Source of the DNA: Streptomyces sp. HUAS CB01
Lineage (GTDB): Bacteria; Actinomycetota; Actinomycetes; Streptomycetales; Streptomycetaceae
NCBI RefSeq assembly: GCF_030406905.1
Contig: NZ_CP129137.1
Location: 620,001 to 684,000 of the forward strand
DNA: 64,000 nt
Direction: 5' to 3'
Shown: positions 17,523-26,008 of the stretch, piece by piece
How the letters are laid out: each line of letters starts with the position of its first letter
How positions within the stretch are numbered: position 1 is the stretch's first letter
Notes under the pieces: model-generated
Told to the model about the DNA's origin: nothing
Seen by the model: only the letters and a program-made list of their open reading frames with translations
Database searches by the model: none
Made by a program: the position numbers and the translations under genes

Positions 17523-17740
17523 TCAAGCGCCGGGCGGATGGGCGGAGTTCGGACGCGCTCCGCGGGCAGGGCGCCGGCCGTCCAGGACCCGGTACGCCGA
17601 CGCCGTTCCGCTGATGGCGTCCCCGCTGCCGGATGCGGGCGAGCCCTCCCGGATGTCCTTGTCGGTGAGGACCGGGGTCTGTTCGGAGCCGGACGGCGCG
17701 AACTCCTCGGCGAGGATCTTCTGGTCACGGACCTGGAGCG
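17523..17740 (-). pseudogene. 3' remnant of an unidentified gene
   Basis: On the minus strand the stretch encoding KILAEEFAPSGSEQTPVLTD and SGSGDAISGTASAYRVLDGR shows strong G/C third-position bias, as real Streptomyces coding sequence does. Upstream of about 17740 the bias and the protein-like composition stop, with no start codon. It looks like the C-terminal third of a lost gene. Family not recognised. Confidence 0.4.
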
Positions 17741-17825
17741 GTCGTCGCCGGATTCCCCGATCGACCAGGAGCGGCCACGGAAGGAGACCGCCGCCGCAGG
17801 CGCATGGTGCGCCGTTCCGTTGTCG

Positions 17826-17993
17826 ATGGACCGCTACGACGTGACGCTGCGCCTCGAGTGCCCCGACACCCGCGACGACGTCCGGCTGCCCTTCCCGACG
17901 CCCGTCCACGACATCGACCGGGCCACCCCGCGGTTCCGTGCCCTCCTGGCCGCGGCACGCGGCGCGTCCCGTCCGTACCGCCTGCCGAGGTGA
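17826..17993 (+). pseudogene. 3' remnant, possibly of a DUF2470-type gene
   Basis: Plus-strand coding for 55 residues from MDRYDVTLRLECPDTRDDV to ARGASRPYRLPR, with the third-position bias of real genes. The text resembles the C-terminal part of DUF2470 (heme-utilisation/pyridoxamine-oxidase-associated) domains, but the N-terminal His-rich part is missing upstream. It lies back to back with the minus-strand remnant at 17523-17740. The surrounding gap, 17403-18149, holds no other convincing gene. Confidence 0.4.
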
Positions 17994-18149
17994 CCGAGGG
18001 ACCGGGCCGCAGTCGCCCTGGCGTCGCTGCCGCTCAGCCCACTGCGCGGAGTGGACCAGGAGTCGGCCGGCGGACGGGTACGGCCGCTCGCAACCGGAAG
18101 GCCCGCGCGCCCGTGTGGGCTCGCGGGACCTTTCCGGGTTCCCGGCGGG

Positions 18150-18938
18150 TCAGTCGCGGACGCCCCGCTTGAAGGCGGCCTTCGCCCACATGTAGCCGAG
18201 CAGTGCCAGCCCCGTGCACCAGGCCAGCGCGATCCACGCGCTGTTGCCGATTCCGGTGCCCATCAGGAGGCCGCGGAGGGTTTCGTTGATCGGGGTGAAG
18301 GGCTGGTGGTCGGCGAACCAGCGCATCCAGGACGGCATGGTCTCGGTGGGGACGACCGCGCTGCCCAGGAAGGGGAGGAAGGTGATCGGCATGGGCATGT
18401 TGGAGGCGGACTCGACGGTCTTGGCGACCAGGCCCATGCCGGCCGAGAGCCAGGTCAGGGCGAGGGCGAGGAAGGCCATCAGACCGGCGGCGGCCAGCCA
18501 CTCCAGCGCGGTGGCGTCGGGGCGGAACCCGATGAGGAGGGCGACAGCGGTGACCACGGCCGTACCGAAGGCCGTCAGGACGAGGTTGCTGAGGACATGG
18601 CCGGTGAGGAACGAGGCACGGGAGATGGCCATGGTGCGGAAGCGGTTGACGATGCCTTCCGTCTTGTCCATGCAGATGCCGAGCGCGGCGCCGATGGAGC
18701 CGGTGGCGACGGTCATCAGGATGATCCCCGGGGCGATGTAGTCGATGTAGTCGCCCTTGAGCTGGGGACCCTGGATCCCTGCCCCGAGCGCACCGCCGAA
18801 GGCGTAGTTGAAGAGGAGGAGGAAGATGACCGGCATCATGACGATGACCACGGCCACGGACGGGTAGCGGACGGCGCGCTTCATGTTCCGGCGGAACATG
18901 GTGACGGAGTCGCGGGCGGCGTAGGTGAGGGCGCTCAT
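18150..18938 (-). CDS. ABC-2 type permease (DrrB-like exporter subunit)
   Basis: A 262-residue membrane protein with six predicted helices. It starts MSALTYAARDSVTMFRRNMK and includes VAVVIVMMPVIFLLLFNYAF, the IDYIAPGIILMTVATGSIG segment and the conserved PMPITFLPFLGSAVVPTETMP turn of the daunorubicin-resistance (DrrB) family. Its start overlaps the end of the ATPase gene in ATGA, so the two are translated together. The pair probably exports a hydrophobic drug or lipid; the substrate is not evident. Confidence 0.92.
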   Translation of the reverse strand: MSALTYAARDSVTMFRRNMKRAVRYPSVAVVIVMMPVIFLLLFNYAFGGALGAGIQGPQLKGDYIDYIAPGIILMTVATGSIGAALGICMDKTEGIVNRFRTMAISRASFLTGHVLSNLVLTAFGTAVVTAVALLIGFRPDATALEWLAAAGLMAFLALALTWLSAGMGLVAKTVESASNMPMPITFLPFLGSAVVPTETMPSWMRWFADHQPFTPINETLRGLLMGTGIGNSAWIALAWCTGLALLGYMWAKAAFKRGVRD

Positions 18939-19909
18939 CGGGAGATCTCCTGCTGCTTGTCGGAGCCGGTCAGGGTCAGGAAGACGTCGTCGAGGTCCGG
19001 CGTGTGCTGGGAGAGGGCCTCGGGGGTGATGCCGGCGCTGTCGAGGATGTCCAGTACGGCGCGGAGGGTGGGGACGGTGCCGTCGGAGGGGATCTGGAGG
19101 GTGAGTTCCTCGTCGTTGCGGGCGGTGGCGGCGAAGTGGGCGGCGGCCAGGTCCAGGGCGGCCGGGTCCGCGAACCTCAGGGAGATGTGGCCGCCCGGGA
19201 TCAGTCGCTTGAGTTCGTCCGCGGTGCCTTCCGCGATCAGCTTTCCGCCGTCCAGTACGGCGATGCGGTCGGCCAGTTGGTCGGCCTCCTCGAGGTACTG
19301 CGTGGTGAGGAAGATCGTCACGCCGTCGTCGGCGACCAGGGAGCGGATGATCTCCCACATCGTGCGGCGTGAGCGCGGGTCCAGACCGGTGGTGGGTTCG
19401 TCGAGGAAGATGATGCGCGGATCGCCCACCAGGGTCATGGCGAGGTCGAGCTTGCGGCGCATACCGCCGGAGTAGGTGGTGACCGGCTTCCTCGCGGCCT
19501 CGGTGAGGTCGAAGCGGGCGAGGAGTTCGGCGGCGCGGCGGCGGCCCTCGGAGCGGGGCAGATGGTGCAGGTCGGCCATGAGCATCAGGTTCTCCTCGGC
19601 GTTGAGGAGGTTGTCGACGGCGGCGAACTGGCCGGTGACGCCGATGACCTTGCGTACGGCGTCGGGCTCGCTGCCCAGGTCCCACCCGGCCAGCTCGGCG
19701 GTCCCGGCGTCGGCGGCGATCAGCGTCGAGAGGATCTCGACTGTGGTGGTCTTGCCGGCACCGTTGGGGCCGAGCAGGGCGAAGACGCTGCCGGCGGGGA
19801 TGTCCAGGTCGACGCCGCGCAGAACCTGCTTGTCGCCGTAGGACTTGGTGAGGTTGGTGGCCCGGATGGAGGCGGTCGCCGCGCCGCGGTCGATTTGTGT
19901 TGTGGGCAT
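18935..19909 (-). CDS. ABC transporter ATPase (DrrA-like)
   Basis: A 324-residue nucleotide-binding subunit. Visible are Walker A LLGPNGAGKTTTVEIL, signature VTTYSGGMRRKLDLAMTLVG, Walker B PRIIFLDEPTTGLDPRSR and the switch region TIFLTTQYLEEADQLADR. A C-terminal extension (about residues 230-315) is typical of DrrA-type ATPases. It powers the permease encoded just downstream. Upstream on the same strand are DUF4097 and ribbon-helix-helix genes, and the close spacing suggests one operon of four. Confidence 0.93.
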   Translation of the reverse strand: MPTTQIDRGAATASIRATNLTKSYGDKQVLRGVDLDIPAGSVFALLGPNGAGKTTTVEILSTLIAADAGTAELAGWDLGSEPDAVRKVIGVTGQFAAVDNLLNAEENLMLMADLHHLPRSEGRRRAAELLARFDLTEAARKPVTTYSGGMRRKLDLAMTLVGDPRIIFLDEPTTGLDPRSRRTMWEIIRSLVADDGVTIFLTTQYLEEADQLADRIAVLDGGKLIAEGTADELKRLIPGGHISLRFADPAALDLAAAHFAATARNDEELTLQIPSDGTVPTLRAVLDILDSAGITPEALSQHTPDLDDVFLTLTGSDKQQEISR

Positions 19910-19981
19910 GACAGATAGCTCCTTGGCGGAGTGGAAGGAGAGGAGTGTGCGCCTGGGAGGCGCTGAGGGGTGCGGGAGGGC

Positions 19982-20824
19982 TCAGGCCTGGGTGCGGCGG
20001 ATGTCGATGTTTCCGTGGCGGGTGCGGGCGCGGATCTTGACGGTGTCGTCGGTGCTCTCCGGGGCTGCGGACGCGGTCAGGGTGTTGCGTACCTGACCGG
20101 AGACCGAGCTGACGTCGAGCCAGGCCGCGGTGCCCTCGCGGACCCCGATGTCGATGGCGCCGTAGGAGGTCTCCAACTGGACCACTCCGCAGGCCACTTC
20201 GCCGACGCGGAGGGTGCCGTGGGCGGTGGTGGCGGTGACCGAGTCCTCCGCGCGCCGGATGTCGATGTCGCCGTTGGCGCCGCTGACCCGCAGCTCGCCG
20301 GTGGCCGCGCCGACGGTGGTGGTGCCGTGTGAGTTCTTCAGAACGGCGCCACCGTCGACGAGACCGACGCGCAGGCTGCCGGAGCTGGTGGTGATCTCTG
20401 CCGGTCCTTCGACCCGGTCCACGGTGATGGAGCCGTGGGACGCGGTCAGCTTCAGCGGACCTGTGGTGTCGAGGCGCACGTCACCGGAGGAGGTCTTCAC
20501 ACGGACCTCGCCGAGCCGGCCTTCGCCGAGCAACTGCGCCCACGCGCCGGACATGTCGATGCGCGAGCCCGTGGGCAGTTCGACCGTCACGTCGACGGTT
20601 CCGGTGCGGCCGAAGAGGGTGGGCTTGGGTGTCCTGACGGTCAGTGCGCCGTTGGCGTACGTGACCTCGCTCTGGTCGGCCGCGCGCACGTCCAGGTCCT
20701 TCTTCGGGTCGCGGGGCCGGACCTCGACGGCGGTGTCGCGGCGGTCGCTCGCGGTGAAGTGGATGGAGCCGGCCTCCACGCGTGCGGTGACCGAGATCGG
20801 TTCGGGAGTGTCGAAAGAAGGCAT
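19982..20824 (-). CDS. DUF4097-family beta-repeat protein
   Basis: A 280-residue protein made of short beta strands repeating about every 20 residues (ITVDRVEGPAEITTSSGSLR, VGAATGELRVSGANGDIDIR), the right-handed beta-helix-like DUF4097 pattern. No signal peptide or membrane helix is seen, so it is probably cytoplasmic. Streptomyces often place such genes beside DrrAB-type exporters. Function unknown. It ends 72 bp before the ATPase gene start. Confidence 0.85.
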   Translation of the reverse strand: MPSFDTPEPISVTARVEAGSIHFTASDRRDTAVEVRPRDPKKDLDVRAADQSEVTYANGALTVRTPKPTLFGRTGTVDVTVELPTGSRIDMSGAWAQLLGEGRLGEVRVKTSSGDVRLDTTGPLKLTASHGSITVDRVEGPAEITTSSGSLRVGLVDGGAVLKNSHGTTTVGAATGELRVSGANGDIDIRRAEDSVTATTAHGTLRVGEVACGVVQLETSYGAIDIGVREGTAAWLDVSSVSGQVRNTLTASAAPESTDDTVKIRARTRHGNIDIRRTQA

Positions 20825-20908
20825 GGTCGTCCCGTCCTCTTGAGTCGTTGGATCGTCCCCACTGGTGGGACGTGATGCGAATGAAGGGGGTGCGGGCAGG
20901 GGGCGCGG

Positions 20909-21433
20909 TCAGCGCACCCAGCCCGTGAAGCTCTGGCCGACGGTGTGGGTCTTCTCCGCCGTGCGCGGCCGGGTGCCGCCGTCGACCGCGGCCGAAACGG
21001 CACGCACCAGCCAGGCGTTGACCGACAGGCCCTCGCGGGTCGCGGCCTCCTCGACGCGCGCCTTGAGGTGGGCCGGCAGACGCAGGTTGACGCGGGCGGT
21101 ACCGGCCTCGTCGCCGTCGGCCGGTACCGGCGCCGGCGCCGTGAACGCCTCGGCGGGCGGGGCCGGCTCCGCGGAGGCGCCGGTGTCCGCGGGCGGCGGC
21201 GTGACCACGAAGTCGGGGTCGAGACCGCGCAGCCGTACGTCGACCGAACCGGGAGCGAGCTCGCGGGTGATCTCGTCCATCGCGGCGGACAGCACGTGGA
21301 GCATGGTCAGCCGGGTCGCCGACTCCAGAGGAGCGGTGAGCCTCTCGGCCAGCTCGCGCGCGTCTTCCCCGCCGGCTTCGGCGGCCACCGCGAGTTCACG
21401 GCGGATGGTGTCGACATACGGGGTGAGGTCCAT
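20909..21433 (-). CDS. Ribbon-helix-helix (HicB/Arc-type) DNA-binding protein
   Basis: A 174-residue protein. The N-terminal half is helical (YVDTIRRELAVAAEAGGEDA). A Pro/Ala linker follows, and near residue 120 lies a ribbon-helix-helix: ARVNLRLPAHLKARVEEAAT then GLSVNAWLVRAVSAAV. This matches HicB-type antitoxin-like regulators. No toxin gene is adjacent, so it is more likely the regulator of the downstream DUF4097/ABC exporter operon. ATG at 21433 was chosen by alignment to the first helix; the ribosome site is weak. Confidence 0.8.
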   Translation of the reverse strand: MDLTPYVDTIRRELAVAAEAGGEDARELAERLTAPLESATRLTMLHVLSAAMDEITRELAPGSVDVRLRGLDPDFVVTPPPADTGASAEPAPPAEAFTAPAPVPADGDEAGTARVNLRLPAHLKARVEEAATREGLSVNAWLVRAVSAAVDGGTRPRTAEKTHTVGQSFTGWVR

Positions 21434-21826
21434 GGCGTCATCATGGCACATGTTTGGCGCTACGGGTAGTCCGAATGGCACCTCGAGGCGCCAATACGGG
21501 GCGAAGAGGGGGCAGCAAAGCCCGTCGCCATGGCGGACACCCAGGAAACATGCAGGTCAGAGCCCTTCGCCATGACCTCTGACCGCTACCGGCGAACAGT
21601 GCGCCACCGTGGCGGCACCGAGGCGCCAAGGAGTGGCGTCACATGGCGCCATGCGGCACACCCTGCGGAAAGGCGCACGCCGACAGGCGGCGCCCATGGC
21701 GTGGTCACGCGCGCCGCGCCTCGGGGCCGTCGGGACAAGGGGTGCGGCGCGCGACCCGGTGGGCGTGGCGTCCCGGCCGTGCCGGCAGGACTGTCAGCCC
21801 TGGGTGGCAGAGTTGCCGGCGTGCCG
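21434..21826. other. 393-bp divergent intergenic region
   Basis: No coding remnant stands out. GGCGCC occurs three times (near 21489, 21623 and 21653) and a TTTGGCGCTACGGG block lies near 21453. These may be binding sites for the adjacent ribbon-helix-helix protein, but no regular spacing was found. Confidence 0.4.
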
Positions 21827-22267
21827 ATGTGCGACTACTTCTCCGCCCCTGACGATCAGGCTGCCGCCGCGGTCCTCCGGATTCCTGGAGGACCGGGGCA
21901 GGCGGAACGCGACGTGGTCTTCCTCAAGAACATCGATCCGGTCGTCGCGATCGCCCGGCTCGAAGCCGTCATGACCGGCTGCAGCTACGAAGAGGCCGAC
22001 GCGCGACCCCGGTCCGGCCAACTGCCGGCCGACCCGGAGGACGGCCCGCCGTTCGTGGTCAGCCTGACGGACACCCTGCTCGACGCCCTCGCCAGGGCGT
22101 CTAGGGACGACCTTGTGCGCTGTGCCGAGCAGTGGTCGACGACCGACGAGCTCCGGCAGATCGGGATCCGGGTCGAGGCCACGACCGGTGTCCTGACAGC
22201 CCTGGCCGGACTGGCTCAGCGTGCTCAGGCTTCCGACCAGCGGCTGTACTGCTGGTGGGCCCTGTGA
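21827..22267 (+). CDS. Conserved hypothetical protein
   Basis: A 146-residue soluble protein beginning MCDYFSAPDDQAAAAVL, with VVFLKNIDPVVAIARLEAVM and GCSYEEADARPRSGQL, ending QRLYCWWAL. Similar proteins of unknown role are common in Streptomyces; the acidic, helical composition gives no catalytic motif. ATG at 21827 was chosen; a GTG two codons earlier is possible. It is monocistronic. Confidence 0.7.
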   Translation: MCDYFSAPDDQAAAAVLRIPGGPGQAERDVVFLKNIDPVVAIARLEAVMTGCSYEEADARPRSGQLPADPEDGPPFVVSLTDTLLDALARASRDDLVRCAEQWSTTDELRQIGIRVEATTGVLTALAGLAQRAQASDQRLYCWWAL

Positions 22268-22766
22268 CTCACCGGCGTCCGGCTCGCCGGTGTCCCCGCC
22301 CGGCGGTCCGCGTCGCCGGCGGGTGCGGCGGGAGTCTCCGGTGAGGGTGAGAACCTCGGCGTGGTGGACCAGGCGTCGATCATCGCGGCCGCGACGACGT
22401 CGTAGGAGACGGCGGCCTGCCCCGCCCGGCTCGTGAGAGGCAGGCGCGATGCCCCCCCTCCACCGAGCCCTGCTCGCCGCGTGCCCCCACCGAGCCCTGC
22501 TCGCCGCGTGCCCCCACCGAGCCCGCACGGACCGTGCCGCGGCGATCGCTGCGGACGGACAACCGGGGCTGCGCCGGGTCGAGCCGGCGTGCGCCATGGT
22601 CCGTTCGCGCGCGCTCGCCGCGGCTGACGCGGTCGTGGGCACCGCTGCGTCCCCGGGAGCCTTCGTTGCGGCTCCCTCGGCGACGCACGCGATGCCCACG
22701 AGCGTGATGACGCCCCGCGGTGCCCGGCCGGCCCCGCCCCGGACGGCGCCATGTGTCAGACACGGC
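22268..22766. other. 499-bp region without an intact gene
   Basis: Contains the 27-bp tandem repeat listed separately. On the minus strand, about 22330-22440, the frame reading AAVSYDVVAAAMIDAWSTTP keeps a coding-like third-position bias, so it may be a gene remnant of unknown family. Nothing else is recognised. Confidence 0.4.
22465..22524. repeat. 27-bp tandem repeat, two copies plus six bases
   Basis: Two identical 27-bp units (22465-22491 and 22492-22518), each starting GAGCCCTGCTCGCC and ending CCCCCACC, then the first six bases of a third. Exact identity suggests recent slippage duplication. Confidence 0.85.
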
Positions 22767-23432
22767 CTATGCGACCGCCACCATGCTGGCGAACACCACG
22801 ACGTTGTTGGGGTAGTAGTGGCGGTCCGCGTCGAACTGGCCGCCACAGGTGACCAGTCGCAGACCCGCGTGGTCGAGGTTCTTGTACACCTCCAGGGTGG
22901 GGAATTCCTTCTTCGGGTACTCGGCGATGCGGTCCACCGCGAACTCGGCCGTCTTCCCGTCCTCGCGCGTCACCTTGATCCTGTCGCCGGCCTTCAGCGT
23001 CTTCAGCTTCTCGAAGACCGCGGCCTTGCCGTTCCAGGTCACGTGCCCGGCGATCACCGCCGGCCCCTGGGAGCCGGGCGTGGGGCCCGGTTCGTACCAG
23101 CCCGCGAGATCGGGGTTCTTCGGGGTCGTCATCGTCCCGTCCTTGTTCTGTCCGAGCGACTCGAGTTCGCTCTGCACGCCGAGGGACGGGATGGACACCA
23201 CCCGCGGCGCGGACCGGGCGAGTGCCGCCACGGCCTGGCCGGCGCCCGCACCGGCCGCCGGTTCCTGACCGCCCGCCGGGGCCTGTTCCGCGCTCCGGCC
23301 CGAGCCGGCCGCCGGTGCCGCCGTGTCCTGGGCGCCGCAGGACGTGAGCAGCAGGACCGCCGCGAGGGCGAGCACGGACACGGTGGCACGCAGTGCCCCG
23401 GGCCCTGCGCCGCTGCCGGAGGAGCGGTTCAT
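22767..23432 (-). CDS. Class F sortase with lipoprotein signal
   Basis: A 221-residue secreted protein. The N-terminus has a hydrophobic helix ending in a lipobox, VLLLTSCGAQD, so it is probably a lipid-anchored membrane protein. A Gly/Ala/Pro linker leads to the sortase barrel: IPSLGVQSELESLGQ, VIAGHVTWNG with the catalytic His, LVTCGGQFD with the catalytic Cys, and a following Arg in DADRHYYPNNVVVF. Class F sortases are the actinobacterial type and their substrates are poorly known. It overlaps the preceding gene in ATGA, marking that secreted protein as partner or substrate candidate. Confidence 0.9.
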   Translation of the reverse strand: MNRSSGSGAGPGALRATVSVLALAAVLLLTSCGAQDTAAPAAGSGRSAEQAPAGGQEPAAGAGAGQAVAALARSAPRVVSIPSLGVQSELESLGQNKDGTMTTPKNPDLAGWYEPGPTPGSQGPAVIAGHVTWNGKAAVFEKLKTLKAGDRIKVTREDGKTAEFAVDRIAEYPKKEFPTLEVYKNLDHAGLRLVTCGGQFDADRHYYPNNVVVFASMVAVA

Positions 23433-24244
23433 GCGGCACCCGCCGTCCGGGCCGGCGCGGCGGGGTCGGACGTCGTCCGCCGCCGCACGACGACCAGCGC
23501 ACCCGTCGCCGCCGCCGTGGCCGCGACGGCGGTACCGGCCACCGCACCCGGAGAGAGCCCGGCGGCGCCGGGTCCGCTGCCGGTCTCGATCCCGCCGACC
23601 GGAATGGACCCGACCGCAGCACCCTTGACCACACCGCAGTTGGTCGGAGCGGTCGCCTCCTGGGGGAGCTTGGGGTCGAGTTCGCTCTTGCCGGCGCCCT
23701 CGACGTCGTACTTGCCGTTGTCGTTGCGGTCGATGCCGTGCTGCACGATGTGCAGGTCCTTGATGTGCTCGACCACGTCCTGCGAGACCGTCAGGGTCCG
23801 CTTGTACGTGATCTTGCCTTCCTTGTCGGCGACGGGCATCCGGTCGACGGCCAGGCCGCTGCCCGCGTCGGTGTCCCCTTCGGTGGTGAGGGAGATGTTG
23901 ATGTCCCCGTAGTCCTTCGTGGCCTCGGTGTTGTTCAGGATCCCGTCGCCGTCGGTGTCGTCGCTCGCGTCCGGGCAGTGGAAGTCGTGCCCCTCGGTGG
24001 ATCCGTGCAGATGCTGCGCCGAGGGCTGCCCCGGAACCATGCCCTCCGACTTGATCCACACCGTCAGTTCCCTGCCGCGAAGGCTCAGCATGGCCGTCCC
24101 CCGGGAACCGGAGTCGTTCAGCTGCTCCAGGTCGATCTGGAACGCCGGGTTCTCCGCCGCGAACGCCGTGGACGCGACGCAAGTGGTCAGGAGGGCAGCG
24201 GGAAGCGCGGCGAGCACCGCGATCCGGCCGGTTCGCTTGGACAT
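23429..24244 (-). CDS. Secreted calcium-site protein with C-terminal membrane anchor, sortase partner candidate
   Basis: About 271 residues. A signal peptide (AALLTTCVASTAFAAENPAF) is followed by a CHRD-like beta region (GTAMLSLRGRELTVWIKSEG, then AQHLHGSTEGHDFHCP). Two Asp-rich EF-hand-type loops come next (DDTDGDGILNNTE and DRNDNGKYDVEG). The C-terminus is a hydrophobic stretch AGTAVAATAAATGALVVV, an RRR stop, and a tail. No LPxTG or LAxTG motif is seen before it. Translation is coupled to the sortase gene by ATGA. ATG at 24244 follows AGGA better than the GTG before it. Confidence 0.72.
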   Translation of the reverse strand: MSKRTGRIAVLAALPAALLTTCVASTAFAAENPAFQIDLEQLNDSGSRGTAMLSLRGRELTVWIKSEGMVPGQPSAQHLHGSTEGHDFHCPDASDDTDGDGILNNTEATKDYGDINISLTTEGDTDAGSGLAVDRMPVADKEGKITYKRTLTVSQDVVEHIKDLHIVQHGIDRNDNGKYDVEGAGKSELDPKLPQEATAPTNCGVVKGAAVGSIPVGGIETGSGPGAAGLSPGAVAGTAVAATAAATGALVVVRRRTTSDPAAPARTAGAA

Positions 24245-24247
24245 CAC

Positions 24248-24620
24248 GTTCGTTCCTGTTCCGCGGCCCCCGGAAGGGAAAGCCGCATGTCGTACGGACT
24301 CCTGGCGATGCCCGGACGGTCCCGGGCATCAACTCACCCCTGATCCACGTAGCAGTTGCCGAGGTGGAGACCACGATCCGCGGCACACGGGCACCCGACG
24401 CCGGACGCACCCTCGTTCCGGGCGGCCCCGTTGCCACCGCCGTGACCCCGGACCGGCCCGGACGCAACCGGGCGCGGACCGTTGCTCGTTGCAACTGATA
24501 TGCGGTTACCTTTGAAACGTACGGAGTCCCGCGGGTGTTCAATGCCGGCAGGACGATGCGAGGCACTCGGCCTCGTCCCGGCCTCGGACCAGGGGGAGTT
24601 CGGTGTCATAGGTTGGGGAC
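24248..24620. other. 373-bp divergent regulatory region
   Basis: No gene seen. The part near 24480-24520 is A/T-rich for this genome (GTTGCAACTGATATGCGG) and contains GTTG-N7-CAAC symmetry, probably promoter and operator for the methyltransferase gene. Confidence 0.45.
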
Positions 24621-25442
24621 ATGACGACCACCGCAGCCCAGGAAGCGTTTCTGCGGGCCTTTCACGCCGAACATCCAGCAGTGACCGCAGAGGCGTTCGG
24701 GGGCGGCCGTGGCCCGGACGGCCAATCCAGCTACGAGATCCTGTGTCAGCGGGTGGCCGGAAGCAGACGCGTACTGGACCTCGGATGCGGCGACGGCCTG
24801 CTGCTGGAGCATCTGGCGCGCAGCGAGGGCAGGCAGCTCGCGGGAGTCGACCTCTCGCCGGAGTCACTTTTCCTGGCGCGGCGCCGACCGGCACTGTCCG
24901 GGGCGCGATTGGAGGAGGGCCGAGCTCAGAGCCTTCCTTTCGCCGACGACAGCTTCGACGCCTGCGTTTCCCACATGGCGCTGATGCTGATGTCCGACGT
25001 CGACCTCGTCGCGGCGGAGATTGCCCGGGTGCTGTCCCCCGGAGGGGTGCTGGCCTGTGTGCTGGGCGGCGGGGCCGTTGGCGGGGAGGCGTACGAACGC
25101 TTCGTCGCCCTGTTGCGGTCCACCGTTGCGGACGTGCCCGCCTCCCGGCGTGTCCCCGCGCTCGGGGACAGGAGGACCCGCAGCCGCGACGGGCTCGACG
25201 CCATCCTGGGACCGGCGGGCTTCACCGCGACGGACTGGGAGACCGTCCCCATCGATCTCAGCGGTTCGGCCGATGAGGTGTGGGACGTCGTGTCCCGCGT
25301 GTACGACCTCGGTCCGCTGGACCGCACCGCCGTGGAGCGTCTGCGTGAGGACTTCCTCGCCGAGGTGACGGAGACGGCGAGTCCGGACGGGCGCGTGCCC
25401 TGCGCCTTCAAGATCCACGTGGCGACGGCTCGAGTGCGGTGA
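24621..25442 (+). CDS. Class I SAM-dependent methyltransferase
   Basis: A 273-residue cytoplasmic enzyme. Motif I VLDLGCGDGLLLEHL (near residue 50) binds S-adenosylmethionine. GVDLSPESLFLARRR gives the acidic strand-2 end, SLPFADDSFDACVSHMALML is motif II, and ARVLSPGGVLACVLGGG is motif III. The domain follows the UbiE/Methyltransf_11 layout. Substrate is not indicated by the motifs or by neighbours. ATG at 24621 is close to a GTTGGGGAC upstream element. Monocistronic. Confidence 0.9.
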   Translation: MTTTAAQEAFLRAFHAEHPAVTAEAFGGGRGPDGQSSYEILCQRVAGSRRVLDLGCGDGLLLEHLARSEGRQLAGVDLSPESLFLARRRPALSGARLEEGRAQSLPFADDSFDACVSHMALMLMSDVDLVAAEIARVLSPGGVLACVLGGGAVGGEAYERFVALLRSTVADVPASRRVPALGDRRTRSRDGLDAILGPAGFTATDWETVPIDLSGSADEVWDVVSRVYDLGPLDRTAVERLREDFLAEVTETASPDGRVPCAFKIHVATARVR

Positions 25443-25464
25443 GGACGGGCCGGGCGGCCACCGT

Positions 25465-25956
25465 TCACGGCGAATCGAGCACCTCGTCAGTCGGCCGCAC
25501 GGGCCGCACCCCCTCGGAACGCGGGACTCGCGCCCCCGCGCCCCGGCCCGCCAGGTGGGCGGCGAGCAGGCTCCCCGGCCAGCCGGCAGGCGGGGCCTTC
25601 TCCGGTGACCGCAGGGCTTGCGCCAGGACCGCGTCGGCGAGCTCGGCTTCGATGTCCAGCCGGGGATGGCGCAACGGCAGGGACGTCAGCCCATGGTCTT
25701 CGGTTCCCGCCAGGTCGGCTTCGCCGAGGTGGACCGAGCCGCCGGCGTTGCCCGTAGGCACCGGCAGCCGCCGTCCGCGACCTCATGAGCGGCCACCGGG
25801 TCGGCGCGCCGCATGGACCAGTTCCGCGTCGCCGACGTCGAGCGGGGCCAGGGCGACCGCTCTGCCCCGCCGGCACGTCTCCCGCCGGATGTCCGCGTCC
25901 TCGGTTTCGTCCCCCGCAACGCACCCGGTCGCGGCCTCTGCCACGTTCTCGATCAC
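25465..25956 (-). pseudogene. Hypothetical gene with an in-frame TGA
   Basis: From a GTG at 25956 one frame reads IENVAEAATGCVAGDETEDA and LAPLDVGDAELVHAARR, stops at TGA (25783-25785), and continues in the same frame with GGSVHLGEADLAGTEDHG and DIEAELADAVLAQALRSPE to 25465. Coding-type third-position bias holds on both sides of the stop. The simplest reading is a nonsense-mutated gene of about 163 codons. The family is not recognised, so two separate short genes cannot be excluded. Confidence 0.4.
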
Positions 25957-26008
25957 GAGCGGATGCTACGGGCGGTCGGGACCGACGAACCAGTCGGTTC
26001 CGTGCCGG

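Noticed and set aside
20909..21433. HicAB toxin-antitoxin pair
   Set aside because: The ribbon-helix-helix protein has no adjacent small toxin gene; its neighbour is a DUF4097/ABC exporter operon.
22441..22530. Short direct repeats as a CRISPR array
   Set aside because: The units abut directly with no spacers and there are only two copies; no cas genes are present.
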